A stretch of 64,000 bases of DNA. Source: ZC4RG29 sp036563875 (GTDB taxonomy: Bacteria > Bacteroidota > Bacteroidia > Cytophagales > Cyclobacteriaceae). The stretch's first letter is position 1. The number at the start of each line of letters is the position of its first letter. The notes under the pieces are model-generated. The model made no database searches. It was not told the origin of the DNA and was given only the letters and a program-made list of their open reading frames with translations. Where the stretch lies: NCBI GenBank assembly GCA_036563875.1, contig DATCLO010000034.1, positions 5,162 to 69,161 on the forward strand. The letters run 5' to 3'. Shown here one piece after another: positions 1-7,613 of this stretch. Made by a program: the position numbers and the translations under genes.

Positions 1-86
1 CACTCGAGCTGTACAAGCTGTCGCTCTCGCTGGGTAAAGAAGAAGCTCAGACTCGTATCGATGAACTCACAAAAGAGCTTTCCTAA
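1..86 (+). CDS. 3' end of an unidentified protein (truncated by window edge)
   Basis: An open frame enters from the left edge, with codons in phase from base 3, and stops at TAA 84-86. The visible tail is about 27 residues, helical-looking, with many Leu, Lys and Glu. It is followed by a good intrinsic terminator, which supports it as the true end of a transcription unit. Too little is visible to name a family. Confidence 0.6.
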   Translation, partial: LELYKLSLSLGKEEAQTRIDELTKELS

Positions 87-116
87 TTCCTAATAATATA
101 AGTCTTACCTGTAGCA

Positions 117-150
117 AAGCCAGGCCCCATTCCAGGGGCTTGGTTTTTTT
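117..150 (+). terminator. Intrinsic terminator
   Basis: A GC-rich stem (CCAGGCCCC against GGGGCTTGG, one G-U pair, loop of about 5 bases) is followed directly by seven T residues. It lies about 30 bases after the stop of the truncated first gene. An in-frame upstream extension of the next gene would start inside this hairpin, which argues for the later start at 215. Confidence 0.85.
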
Positions 151-214
151 GTGCCCGATTGAAAATGTGTACCTTGATGGAGGAATACTCAGGATACACA
201 TACAGAAACCAAAA

Positions 215-1117
215 ATGCTTCCTCAAGCTAAAATTCTTCGGGTATTTCAGTTGATCGCGTTGCTGAAGGGCGGTGGAAGAACAGTGGGGCAACTGGCCAG
301 CCACCTGGAGACAACGGAGCGTACCATCTATCGCTACTTCAAACTGCTGGAGGAGATCGGATTTATTATCGATCAGGATTTTAACGGCCGATATTTTGTC
401 CATCGCGAAGAAGGAGAAAACCCGGATGACCAGTTCACGCTTGAAGAGGTTAGCATACTCCGGCAGCTCATTCAAAGCGGTGCGGCGGGCCACCCTCTCC
501 AGGAGGATCTCTTGCGCAAACTGGCATTCCACTCCGAAGCGCGCGATCTCCCGGAACAGTTTCTGAAATTGCGCGTAGCCAAACTCTTCCGCAGAATCAA
601 TGAGGCCATCGAAAATAAGCGGCAGGTCGTGCTGAAGCACTACCACTCCGCCAACAGCCAGGAAATAACAGACCGGCTGGTTGAACCATTCCGGTTTGGC
701 GAAGGGTTTCAGTCCGTTCAGGCACTCGACACCAAAGACAAACAGTGCAAGTATTTTAAGTTGGAACGCATCGGCGATGTCGTCGTACTCGACAAACCCT
801 ACAAATACGAAAAACTTCACGAGCGCACCAACACGGACGTGTTCGGCATGAGCGGCCGCCGCGAAACGTGGGTCACGCTTCGACTCAGTCTCCGTGCCTA
901 CGTACTCATGCGCGAAGAGTACCCACTCACAATGCCATACCTCGAAAAGGATGAGTCAACCGAAACCCGCACATATATCTTCAACGGCCCCACACTCAAT
1001 TTCAAAGGCGTAGGGCGCTTCGTTATGGGACTGGCTGATGAGATCACTATCATCGGTCCCGCTGAATTCAAAGCGTATATTAAGGAGAAGCTGAAGCAGC
1101 AGACGCTCTTGAAGTGA
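215..1117 (+). CDS. WYL-domain transcriptional regulator (YafY-like)
   Basis: A 300-residue DNA-binding regulator. Residues about 5-60 form a winged helix-turn-helix of the HTH_11 type (RTVGQLASHLETTERTIYRYF). Residues about 150-220 form a WYL-type ligand-sensing domain, with the strand corresponding to the WYL motif followed by KYFKLERIGDVVVLDKPY; here the W-Y-L residues themselves read S-V-Q. Proteins of this build usually sense a small molecule or nucleic acid and regulate nearby genes. The ATG at 215 was chosen because the in-frame TTG/ATG extension to 140 runs through a terminator. The target is not evident from context; the next gene on the same strand is a tRNA methyltransferase. Family assignment is firm, function unknown. 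Confidence 0.85.
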   Translation: MLPQAKILRVFQLIALLKGGGRTVGQLASHLETTERTIYRYFKLLEEIGFIIDQDFNGRYFVHREEGENPDDQFTLEEVSILRQLIQSGAAGHPLQEDLLRKLAFHSEARDLPEQFLKLRVAKLFRRINEAIENKRQVVLKHYHSANSQEITDRLVEPFRFGEGFQSVQALDTKDKQCKYFKLERIGDVVVLDKPYKYEKLHERTNTDVFGMSGRRETWVTLRLSLRAYVLMREEYPLTMPYLEKDESTETRTYIFNGPTLNFKGVGRFVMGLADEITIIGPAEFKAYIKEKLKQQTLLK

Positions 1118-1118
1118 C

Positions 1119-1198
1119 GCACCTATGTGCCCTATGTGGTTCAAAAAAATCTTGAACCACATAGACCACATAGATTCACATAGGGCACATAGAGGTGG
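1119..1198. repeat. CTATGTG-unit hairpin element (copy 1 of 3)
   Basis: Direct copies of CTATGTG on the left, then GGTTCAA, a loop of about 8 bases, then TTGAACC and several CACATAG units on the right, so that the element can fold on itself. It begins 2 bases after the stop of the WYL regulator. Related elements lie at 18186-18293 and 56174-56279. It probably acts as a terminator or 3'-end structure (inference). Confidence 0.85.
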
Positions 1199-1216
1199 AA
1201 TCCGCGCATTAACCCA

Positions 1217-1921
1217 ATGAAATACGTCATGCAGTTCAAACAATTTTCCATCCGTCACGATCGCGTGGCGATGAAGGTCGGGATGGATGGCGTGTTGCTG
1301 GGTGCATGGACATCCGTAGAAAATGTTAAAACGATACTGGATGTAGGAACAGGATCTGGTGTCATCGCCCTTATGCTCGCGCAGCGCACCACGGATTCGG
1401 TACGCGTCGACGCCGTTGAGATCTCTGACGACGCACACCAGGCCGCGGAAAATTTTAGTGCATCACCCTGGAACGACAGACTGCGCGCGTACCAATCATC
1501 TGTCCAGGAACTGGAAGTAGAGGAACCTTACGACCTGATCGTGACCAATCCTCCCTACTACGTCGACGCGCTGAAACCTCCCGACCCCAGGCGCGAAAGA
1601 GCGCGCCACGATCGGTCGCTGCGCCATGATGAGATCGTAGCAGCGGCGAACCGATTGCTTAGCACCCACGGACGGCTTAGCATCATTCTCCCTCACGCCG
1701 AATCAAAATCCTTCGAAACCCTGGCCGCCCGGCAGGGCTTCTATTGCTCACGGGTATGCGAGGTTCAATCAAAACCTAACAAGCCGCCCATCCGCCGCCT
1801 GATGGAATTCGAAAGGACCCCCTACCCAACCCGCCGTTCATCCCTCTGTCTGTTTGACATCAGCGGTGAACCTTCCGCCGAATACCGTTCACTTACAGCC
1901 GATTTTTATCTTAACTTCTAG
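1217..1921 (+). CDS. trmN6: tRNA1(Val) (adenine(37)-N6)-methyltransferase
   Basis: A 234-residue class I SAM-dependent methyltransferase of the YfiC/TrmN6 family, which makes m6A37 in a valine tRNA. The N-terminus QFKQFSIRHDRVAMKVGMD is typical. SAM-binding motif I is LDVGTGSGVIAL (about 41-52). The N6-adenine methyltransferase motif NPPYY lies at about 112-116, followed by the usual RHD segment. Length is close to the family norm. An alternative start is the ATG at 1229. It lies between a repeat hairpin and the yceI promoter, so it is probably transcribed alone or from the WYL gene upstream. Confidence 0.9.
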   Translation: MKYVMQFKQFSIRHDRVAMKVGMDGVLLGAWTSVENVKTILDVGTGSGVIALMLAQRTTDSVRVDAVEISDDAHQAAENFSASPWNDRLRAYQSSVQELEVEEPYDLIVTNPPYYVDALKPPDPRRERARHDRSLRHDEIVAAANRLLSTHGRLSIILPHAESKSFETLAARQGFYCSRVCEVQSKPNKPPIRRLMEFERTPYPTRRSSLCLFDISGEPSAEYRSLTADFYLNF

Positions 1922-1955
1922 AGCCAGTAAGAAAAACGCTTGTTTAAACACGCAT

Positions 1956-1979
1956 TTTTACTACTTTAGGGTAGTAAAA
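1956..1979. promoter_or_regulatory. Palindromic operator, likely for the MarR-type regulator
   Basis: A perfect inverted repeat, TTTTACTAC and GTAGTAAAA, separated by 6 bases, lies 14 bases before the yceI start. It contains TACTTTAG, one mismatch from the Bacteroidota -7 box, so a bound repressor would cover the promoter. The marR-type gene next door is the obvious candidate (inference). Confidence 0.7.
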
Positions 1980-1993
1980 TCCAAACAACTCAT

Positions 1994-2566
1994 ATGAAAA
2001 AAACGAAATTCTTACTGATTGCGCTGCTAGTTTCGGGCACTGCATTCGCTCAAACCACCTGGACTATTGACAAGGCTCACTCCAAGATCGGTTTCAACGT
2101 AATTCACATGGCGATTTCGGAAGTAGAAGGTGAGTTCACCGACTTCGACGCCAAGGTGGTCAGCACGTCCGACGACTTCCACAATGCCGACGTAGAATTC
2201 ACTGCAAAGGTCGCTTCCATCGACACGGAGAACGAGCGCCGCGACAATCACCTTAAGTCGGACGACTTCTTCAATGCTGAAAAGTTTCCTGAAATCAAGT
2301 TCAAGGGCAAGCTCGTTAAGGAAGGCAACAATTATAAACTCAAGGGCGACTTCACCATGCGCGACGTTACCAAACCTGTAACCTTTGACGTCACCTACGG
2401 CGGCACAATCGACACGGGCCGCGGTATGAAAGCCGGATTCAAAGTCACCGGCACGATCAACCGCAAGGATTACAACCTTAAGTGGGATAGCCGTCTGGCC
2501 GGTGGTGAGCTCGTTGTGTCTGACGATGTAGACATCGTCTGCAAGATTGAAATGAACAAAGCCTAA
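1994..2566 (+). CDS. YceI-family exported lipid-binding protein
   Basis: A 190-residue protein with a Sec signal peptide (MKKTKFLLIALLVSGTAFA, cleaved before Q20) followed by a YceI domain filling the rest. Family hallmarks are WTIDKAHSKIGFNVIHM at the mature N-terminus, the paired RRDNHLKSDDFFNAEKFP segment, and KLKGDFTMRDVTKPV. YceI proteins are periplasmic beta-barrel lipocalin-like proteins that bind isoprenoid lipids such as octaprenyl compounds; the exact ligand is unknown. A palindromic site overlaps its promoter, a strong terminator follows, and a MarR-type regulator is next on the same strand, suggesting a regulator/target pair. Confidence 0.9.
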   Translation: MKKTKFLLIALLVSGTAFAQTTWTIDKAHSKIGFNVIHMAISEVEGEFTDFDAKVVSTSDDFHNADVEFTAKVASIDTENERRDNHLKSDDFFNAEKFPEIKFKGKLVKEGNNYKLKGDFTMRDVTKPVTFDVTYGGTIDTGRGMKAGFKVTGTINRKDYNLKWDSRLAGGELVVSDDVDIVCKIEMNKA

Positions 2567-2584
2567 TGGCTCAGAAAATATTAA

Positions 2585-2611
2585 GCCCCCGGAGTAATCC
2601 GGGGGCATTTT
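2585..2611 (+). terminator. Intrinsic terminator after yceI
   Basis: Stem GCCCCCGGA/TCCGGGGGC with a 4-base loop (GTAA), followed by ATTTT. It lies 18 bases after the yceI stop and ends 8 bases before the marR start, so marR is probably reached mostly by readthrough or a weak internal promoter. Confidence 0.9.
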
Positions 2612-2618
2612 CCTATTC

Positions 2619-3101
2619 ATGAAGATTGAAGACGAAATAAAACAGAAGGCTTTCCACAGCATCCACCAGAAAGCGGTGGTGAACCTTATCTATACGTCTA
2701 ACTGGCTGCTCGGTGCTCAGCAAAAATTTCTTTCCCTGTTCGGTATTACCACCCAGCAGTTCAACATCCTCCGCATCCTGCGCGGTCAGCATCCTAACGG
2801 AGTTTCTGCAACTACCATCAAGGCGCGTATGCTGGACAAAAACTCCGACGTCTCACGATTACTCAACCGACTTGTCAAGAAAGAACTGATCATTAAGAAA
2901 TCCTGCCCCTCCGACAAACGCGCTACCGACATCTTTATCACCGAGCGCGGCCTAAAAGTCCTGGACGAAATCAACAAGGAACGCCACAAAATCGACAACG
3001 TGCTTTGTCTTACCGATGCCGAAGCGGAACTGTTGAGTGACTTGCTGGATAAAGCGAGAGGTACTACACCTTCTCCAATTCCTCTCTCACAAAATCCATA
3101 A
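2619..3101 (+). CDS. MarR-family transcriptional regulator
   Basis: A 160-residue winged helix-turn-helix regulator. It has the MarR layout: a dimerising N-terminal helix, QQFNILRILRGQHPNG (helix 2), the recognition helix around NSDVSRLLNRLVKKELI, the DKR wing (CPSDKRATDIFITERG), and a C-terminal dimerisation helix. MarR proteins bind palindromes as dimers; the 24-base palindrome in front of yceI is a good candidate site. The last 13 codons (TTPSPIPLSQNP region) overlap the 3' end of the convergent M3 peptidase gene by 38 bases, so this tail may be a recent extension. Confidence 0.88.
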   Translation: MKIEDEIKQKAFHSIHQKAVVNLIYTSNWLLGAQQKFLSLFGITTQQFNILRILRGQHPNGVSATTIKARMLDKNSDVSRLLNRLVKKELIIKKSCPSDKRATDIFITERGLKVLDEINKERHKIDNVLCLTDAEAELLSDLLDKARGTTPSPIPLSQNP

Positions 3102-4785
3102 GCTCCCTTATATACTCTCTGCTAAAATCAAACCGAATCCCAGCAGCCGCATAGACCTCGGGAATGCTTTTCGTGTATCCCAAAGCAAGGGCCCGACGAT
3201 AGCCCGCGAGTCCTTCTGCCCTGTTGCGGCGGAAGTTGCGCCATACAGCGATGGCACCGAGTTGGGCCATGCCGTATTCAATATAATAGAAGGGCACCTC
3301 GTAAAGGTGAAGTTGTTTTTGCCACAGGTAGTCGCGCTCTTTCTCCAGTCCACTCCAGTCCGTAACACGGTCTGAAAATCTCTGGAATATTTCGTTCCAT
3401 GCCACACGCCGTTTTTCCAGCGAATGCGTAGGATGTTCGTATATCCAATGCTGAAACTGATCGATGGTAGCTACCCATGGCAGGGTTTCGATAATGTCTT
3501 CCAGGTGTTCGCGCCGCGCACGCTTGAGTTCCGCCTCGTCTTCGAAGAAGACGTCCCAATGATCCATTGAGAGCAACTCCATTGACATGGAGGCAAGCTC
3601 CGCCACTTCCGACGGTGTCGACTTGAAATCGTTAAGTTCAAGTTCGCGCGTGAGAAAATTGTGTATGGCGTGTCCACCCTCGTGCATAATCGTAACCATA
3701 TCGCGAAGGGTCGACGTGGCATTCATAAAGATGAAAGGAACACCAATCTCTGCCAGGGGATAATTGTATCCGCCCGGAGCCTTCCCTTTTCTCGACTCAA
3801 GATCGAGGTGTCCCATCTGACGCATGATCGCCAGGCAATCACCCAGGTACGGATCGAGACGTCGGAAAACCTCGATCGTTTTCTCCGTCAGCTCATTGCC
3901 GTTACCAAACGGTTTGAGTGGCGGACGAAGTTCAGGATCAACTGCCTTATCCCAGGGACGCAGCGCATCGACCTTGAGCGATTCTTTTCGTGCTTTCGCA
4001 AAATCATTGAGAATGGGTAGCGTCTCCATCTCGATAGCCTTGTGAAAGTCAAAGCAATCCTGCACGGTATAGTCGAAGCGACCCAGCGCCTTGAACATGT
4101 AGTCACGGAAGTTTTGGAATCCAGCGTTACGTGCTACCTGATGACGAAGCTCTACAAGTTTGGTGAACGAATCATTCAGCGCATCCTTGTCGGCCAGGCG
4201 TCGGGCAGCAATCTTTCGGAACACTTCTTCACGCACCTTGCGATCGGTAGACATCAGGTAGACTCCGGCCTGTTGCAGGGTCAATTCCTTGCCGTCCACT
4301 TCAACGGTCATGGCACCGGAGATCTGTCCGTACTTTTGAGTTTCCGTGTTAATCGCTGTGAACAACGGGACGTTTTCCTCGCGAAAGATTTCGATCTCTT
4401 TCCTCAGGTTGCGGATCATGATGTCGTAGCCCGGCAACTCGGCAACCTCCGAAAGAAATGGAGACTCGGCCGCCTTACGGTTGAGGCGATCCGACACAGG
4501 TGCGATTTTCGGTTGGATGTTTTCAATGAAATCCTGGTAGTGATTTCGGTACTCCTGGTTTTCCGTGTAGCACGTCATGCGGATATATCGCCATGCCAGG
4601 TCTTCGGAGATTACCGACTCAAGCTCACTTCTGTCGCGAAACCACTTTTTCAGGTCCTCCGCTGAGGGGAGTTCGCGTTCGAGAAGGGCGTCAAAGTATG
4701 GTTTCAGATCGTCCCAGGACGTGACTTTAAAATCTTCGGGGAGAAACTTGCGCTGCGGGCGCGTGATTTTCTCAGTTGTTTCCAT
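3064..4785 (-). CDS. M3-family zinc oligopeptidase (oligoendopeptidase F-like)
   Basis: A 573-residue cytoplasmic peptidase of family M3. The zinc-binding HExxH motif is H368-E-G-G-H372, and a second glutamate region (ELASMSMELLSM) follows about 25-30 residues later as expected. No signal peptide is present. These enzymes trim short peptides, usually 6-20 residues. The ATG at 4785 gives a normal N-terminus (METTEKITRP) and has an exact TAnnTTTG box about 30 bases upstream. It is convergent with the MarR gene, with their 3' ends overlapping by 38 bases. The exact substrate class (PepF versus another M3 subgroup) is not settled. Confidence 0.92.
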   Translation of the reverse strand: METTEKITRPQRKFLPEDFKVTSWDDLKPYFDALLERELPSAEDLKKWFRDRSELESVISEDLAWRYIRMTCYTENQEYRNHYQDFIENIQPKIAPVSDRLNRKAAESPFLSEVAELPGYDIMIRNLRKEIEIFREENVPLFTAINTETQKYGQISGAMTVEVDGKELTLQQAGVYLMSTDRKVREEVFRKIAARRLADKDALNDSFTKLVELRHQVARNAGFQNFRDYMFKALGRFDYTVQDCFDFHKAIEMETLPILNDFAKARKESLKVDALRPWDKAVDPELRPPLKPFGNGNELTEKTIEVFRRLDPYLGDCLAIMRQMGHLDLESRKGKAPGGYNYPLAEIGVPFIFMNATSTLRDMVTIMHEGGHAIHNFLTRELELNDFKSTPSEVAELASMSMELLSMDHWDVFFEDEAELKRARREHLEDIIETLPWVATIDQFQHWIYEHPTHSLEKRRVAWNEIFQRFSDRVTDWSGLEKERDYLWQKQLHLYEVPFYYIEYGMAQLGAIAVWRNFRRNRAEGLAGYRRALALGYTKSIPEVYAAAGIRFDFSREYIRELMDFVREELEKV

Positions 4786-4815
4786 TGCGCTGCGTTTTCA
4801 GTTCTAGTCGCAGCC

Positions 4816-4823
4816 CAAAAATA
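4816..4823 (-). promoter_or_regulatory. Bacteroidota -7 box (TATTTTTG) for the M3 peptidase
   Basis: On the minus strand TATTTTTG fits TAnnTTTG exactly and ends 30 bases before the ATG at 4785. No clear -33 TTTG at the usual distance was identified. Confidence 0.55.
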
Positions 4824-4858
4824 ACTGGAATGCCCAACGTTTCTGAAAAAAAGCCGAA

Positions 4859-5281
4859 TTATTGACCCTCAACGAAAGATTGCTTGACGTGGTCGACGAA
4901 GTCATTCCACTCTGCCTGCGATGGCGGACCATACCTGAACAGGTCGATCAGGTGATCAGCAAGCTGAGGCCTGAAGTTGAAAGCCCGTACGGTCGTGTCA
5001 AGTATTGACTTCTCACGGGCATTGACAGATCCGTCGAGGTAGGCGAGTACCATAAGGTCGTGCAGCAGACCCATTCTGTTGCCCAGTCCGTCAGGAACAA
5101 ACATCGCGGCATCTTCGTCCCGGCTATCCAGCAGCGCGTCCACGCGTGATGCCTCTACAGCACGGGAGACAGCGATCTTGCGGATAACACGACGAGCCTT
5201 GTCGTTTACCGGACCGTCCACGCCAGCCATCCGGACCAGCGTTCGCATATGACCAAGTTCGTGATCAGGCAATGGTTTCAT
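4859..5281 (-). CDS. TerB-like helical protein
   Basis: A 140-residue all-helical protein. The segment DLMVLAYLDGSVNAREKSIL is typical of TerB-like (tellurite resistance protein B) domains, in which an acidic D-G-x-x-x-x-x-E loop joins two helices; an earlier similar segment is VRMAGVDGPVNDKARRVI. Such proteins occur in stress-response and unknown contexts and may bind metals. The ATG at 5281 is preferred because the 49-residue in-frame extension upstream is low-quality sequence with no family resemblance. It is separated from the peptidase by about 70 bases and may form its own unit. No ter operon is nearby, so a tellurite role should not be assumed. Confidence 0.65.
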   Translation of the reverse strand: MKPLPDHELGHMRTLVRMAGVDGPVNDKARRVIRKIAVSRAVEASRVDALLDSRDEDAAMFVPDGLGNRMGLLHDLMVLAYLDGSVNAREKSILDTTVRAFNFRPQLADHLIDLFRYGPPSQAEWNDFVDHVKQSFVEGQ

Positions 5282-5527
5282 ACCGTTGCAAAAAATTGCT
5301 TCACGCTCCTTCCTATAACAAAATCCCTTCCAGCTGTGCGTCGTGCCGGATAAAGCCGATGAACCTACACAAAACCCAGTTTTCTGGCCTATTTCGTGAT
5401 TTTTTGACCCAAAATTGGCCGGGCGCAATTGCCAAAATGGGACGCTGCGTCCAATTTTTCGTCCCTATTCGATGTCACTCGGCAATTCGCTATTTGCTAT
5501 CTTGATTGCCCCTAAAACCATTCATGC

Positions 5528-6574
5528 ATGAAGCTACCCCTTAAACCTTCGATTGTTTTTCTATCCGCGCTCGCTATGTGCGGATGCAGCCGTGGAAGCG
5601 GCGACAGTGAGACCAAAGCGGCCGCCGATTCTGCAGCGGCATCCTTCGGCAGTATTGAGCGCCTGGATCCGTCACTAAATGCGATCATCGCTGAGGATGC
5701 CAGGATTGAGATCATCGCAGAAGGTCACACGTGGACGGAAGGGCCGCTATGGGTTCCCGCGCACAACATGTTGCTGTATTCCGACATACCGCCGAATAAG
5801 GTTTTCAAATGGACCGAATCTGGCGGGGTGGAAGAGTATCTTCATCCATCCGGCTACACAGGAACCGAGCCTTCGGGACGCGCTGAGCCCGGGTCGAACG
5901 GACTGCTCCTCGACAAGGACGGACGACTCGTATTGTGTCACCACGGCGACCGTTGCATCGCGGCAATGGATGCGCCGCTTGATGACCCGTCGCCAAAGTT
6001 CATCCCTCTCGTTTCGTCCTATCAAGGAAAAAAGTTGAATAGCCCCAACGACGCGGTGTTCGACCGCGCTGGCAACCTTTGGTTTACTGATCCTCCGTAC
6101 GGACTTCCTCAAAACGTTGACGATCCCACAAAAGAACTTCCATATCAGGGCGTGTTCCGCGTAACGCCGAATGGTGAAGTACGGTTGTTGACGGATTCGA
6201 TTACGCGTCCCAACGGAATTGCGCTAACGCCAGATGAGAAAAAACTCGTGGTTGCAAATTCCGACCCGGAAAAGGCAGTGTGGTACATCTACGATATCAC
6301 TGCGGAAGGTAAGCTCACTAATGGGGGCATCCTTTATGATGCAACCGAAGACGCGAAAACGGCACCCGGCCTTCCTGATGGTTTTAAGTTCGACAGTCAG
6401 GGCAACTTATTCGCAAGTGGTCCGGGTGGCATCTGGATTTTCAATCCCGAAGGAAAGCTCATTGGAAAAATCCGAGTAAACGACCCGGCTTCAAACTGCG
6501 CACTTACGCCGGACGACAAGGTGTTGTTCATCACGAACGACGACCGGGTTCTTCGCGTTCGATTGCGCGAATAG
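5528..6574 (+). CDS. SMP-30/gluconolactonase-family lipoprotein
   Basis: A 348-residue secreted six-bladed beta-propeller enzyme. The N-terminus is a signal peptide ending in a lipoprotein-like cysteine (LAMCGC, residues 17-22), then a low-complexity Ala/Ser linker. The propeller carries the family metal-binding signatures: E-G-P-L-W near residue 72, GSNGLLLDKDGRL, NSPNDAVFDRAGNLWFTDPPYG, RPNGIALTPDEK and LPDGFKFDSQGNLF. Family members hydrolyse sugar lactones such as gluconolactone with a divalent cation. It stands alone, followed after about 30 bases by a metal transporter; the substrate cannot be told from sequence. Confidence 0.88.
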   Translation: MKLPLKPSIVFLSALAMCGCSRGSGDSETKAAADSAAASFGSIERLDPSLNAIIAEDARIEIIAEGHTWTEGPLWVPAHNMLLYSDIPPNKVFKWTESGGVEEYLHPSGYTGTEPSGRAEPGSNGLLLDKDGRLVLCHHGDRCIAAMDAPLDDPSPKFIPLVSSYQGKKLNSPNDAVFDRAGNLWFTDPPYGLPQNVDDPTKELPYQGVFRVTPNGEVRLLTDSITRPNGIALTPDEKKLVVANSDPEKAVWYIYDITAEGKLTNGGILYDATEDAKTAPGLPDGFKFDSQGNLFASGPGGIWIFNPEGKLIGKIRVNDPASNCALTPDDKVLFITNDDRVLRVRLRE

Positions 6575-6603
6575 CAGTAGATGGGGCCGCGACCATGTAG
6601 ACA

Positions 6604-7602
6604 TTGAACGCGCCGGAAAAAAATATCCAGGTACAGAAATGGGTCGCGGCCCTTTCCGTCTTCCTTTTGGTCGTCAAACTCTACGCCTGGCACCGAACGG
6701 GTTCTGTCGCCATTCTCGGTGACGCCCTTGAAACTATCATCAATGTGGTCGCAGGATTTCTCGGCTTGTACTCTCTCACGTTATCTGCCAAGCCACGGGA
6801 TGAAGATCACCCATACGGTCATGGCAAGATCGAATACATCTCGGCGGGGATTGAAGGCACACTAATATTCATCGCTGGAATCTCTATTATTTACGAATCG
6901 ATCCGATCGCTGCTCGTAGATTCCGATATCACGATGCTGGGGATGGGTCTTGCCCTCGTGTCGGTCAGTGCAGTTCTCAATTTCATTGCAGGTACGGTCT
7001 GCATCCGGATCGGGAAGAAGAACAGATCGCTTGCGCTGGTCTCCAGTGGTAAGCACCTGCACTCCGATTCGCTATCCACAGTCGGCATACTGGTCGGTCT
7101 TTTCTTTGTCTTGCTCACGGGCTACGAATGGATCGACAGCGCAATAGCAATTGTATTCAGCATTTGGTTATTGTACACCGGTGTTGTCATCGTTCGCCGT
7201 TCTATCGCAGGGATCATGGATGAACGTGACCAGACCCTACTGCAGGAAGTTGTCAGGACCGCGAATGCAAACCGCAGGGCTTCATGGGTCGATCTTCACA
7301 ATGTGCGTTTCATCAAGTATGGACGTGTGTTGCACCTGGATGCGCACCTAACAGTGCCGTGGTATTTCAATATCCGTGAAGCGCATGAGGAAGTGGAAGC
7401 GTTTCACCGGCTCATGCGAGCGCGGTTCGACGTGCCGTTGGAATTTTTCATCCATGTAGATGCGTGTGTGGAGAACTCCTGTCCGATTTGCATCAAGTCA
7501 GATTGTCCTGTTCGTCGTCATCCGTTCGAACGGAAGATCGTGTGGACGTTGGACAATATTACCGAGGACAGCAAGCATGCATTGAGAAAGACCGAGGATT
7601 GA
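6604..7602 (+). CDS. Cation diffusion facilitator (CDF) metal exporter
   Basis: A 332-residue inner-membrane metal/proton antiporter with six predicted membrane segments in roughly residues 10-195 and a cytoplasmic C-terminal domain. Characteristic motifs are GDALETIINVVAG (TM2 metal site), DEDHPYGHGKIEYIS (loop after TM2) and HLHSDSLSTVG (TM5 HxxxD site). The start codon is TTG at 6604; no ATG is available before the first membrane helix. The C-terminal domain ends with an unusual cysteine cluster (C-x4-C-x2-C-x4-C, around residues 292-305), which could form an extra metal site. Transported metal is unknown, probably zinc, iron or manganese. Convergent with the reductase, 11 bases apart. Confidence 0.9.
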   Translation: MNAPEKNIQVQKWVAALSVFLLVVKLYAWHRTGSVAILGDALETIINVVAGFLGLYSLTLSAKPRDEDHPYGHGKIEYISAGIEGTLIFIAGISIIYESIRSLLVDSDITMLGMGLALVSVSAVLNFIAGTVCIRIGKKNRSLALVSSGKHLHSDSLSTVGILVGLFFVLLTGYEWIDSAIAIVFSIWLLYTGVVIVRRSIAGIMDERDQTLLQEVVRTANANRRASWVDLHNVRFIKYGRVLHLDAHLTVPWYFNIREAHEEVEAFHRLMRARFDVPLEFFIHVDACVENSCPICIKSDCPVRRHPFERKIVWTLDNITEDSKHALRKTED

Positions 7603-7613
7603 CGGCGCAAAGG

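Noticed and set aside
1130..1150. GGTTCAA resembling a tRNA T-arm
   Set aside because: No cloverleaf can be formed; the motif is the loop-proximal part of the repeat hairpin.
1119..1198. CRISPR-like direct repeats
   Set aside because: Units are 7 bases, without unique spacers of constant length, and arranged as inverted arms; no cas genes.
956..1438. 160-residue minus-strand open frame
   Set aside because: Spans the repeat and lies antisense to two supported genes.
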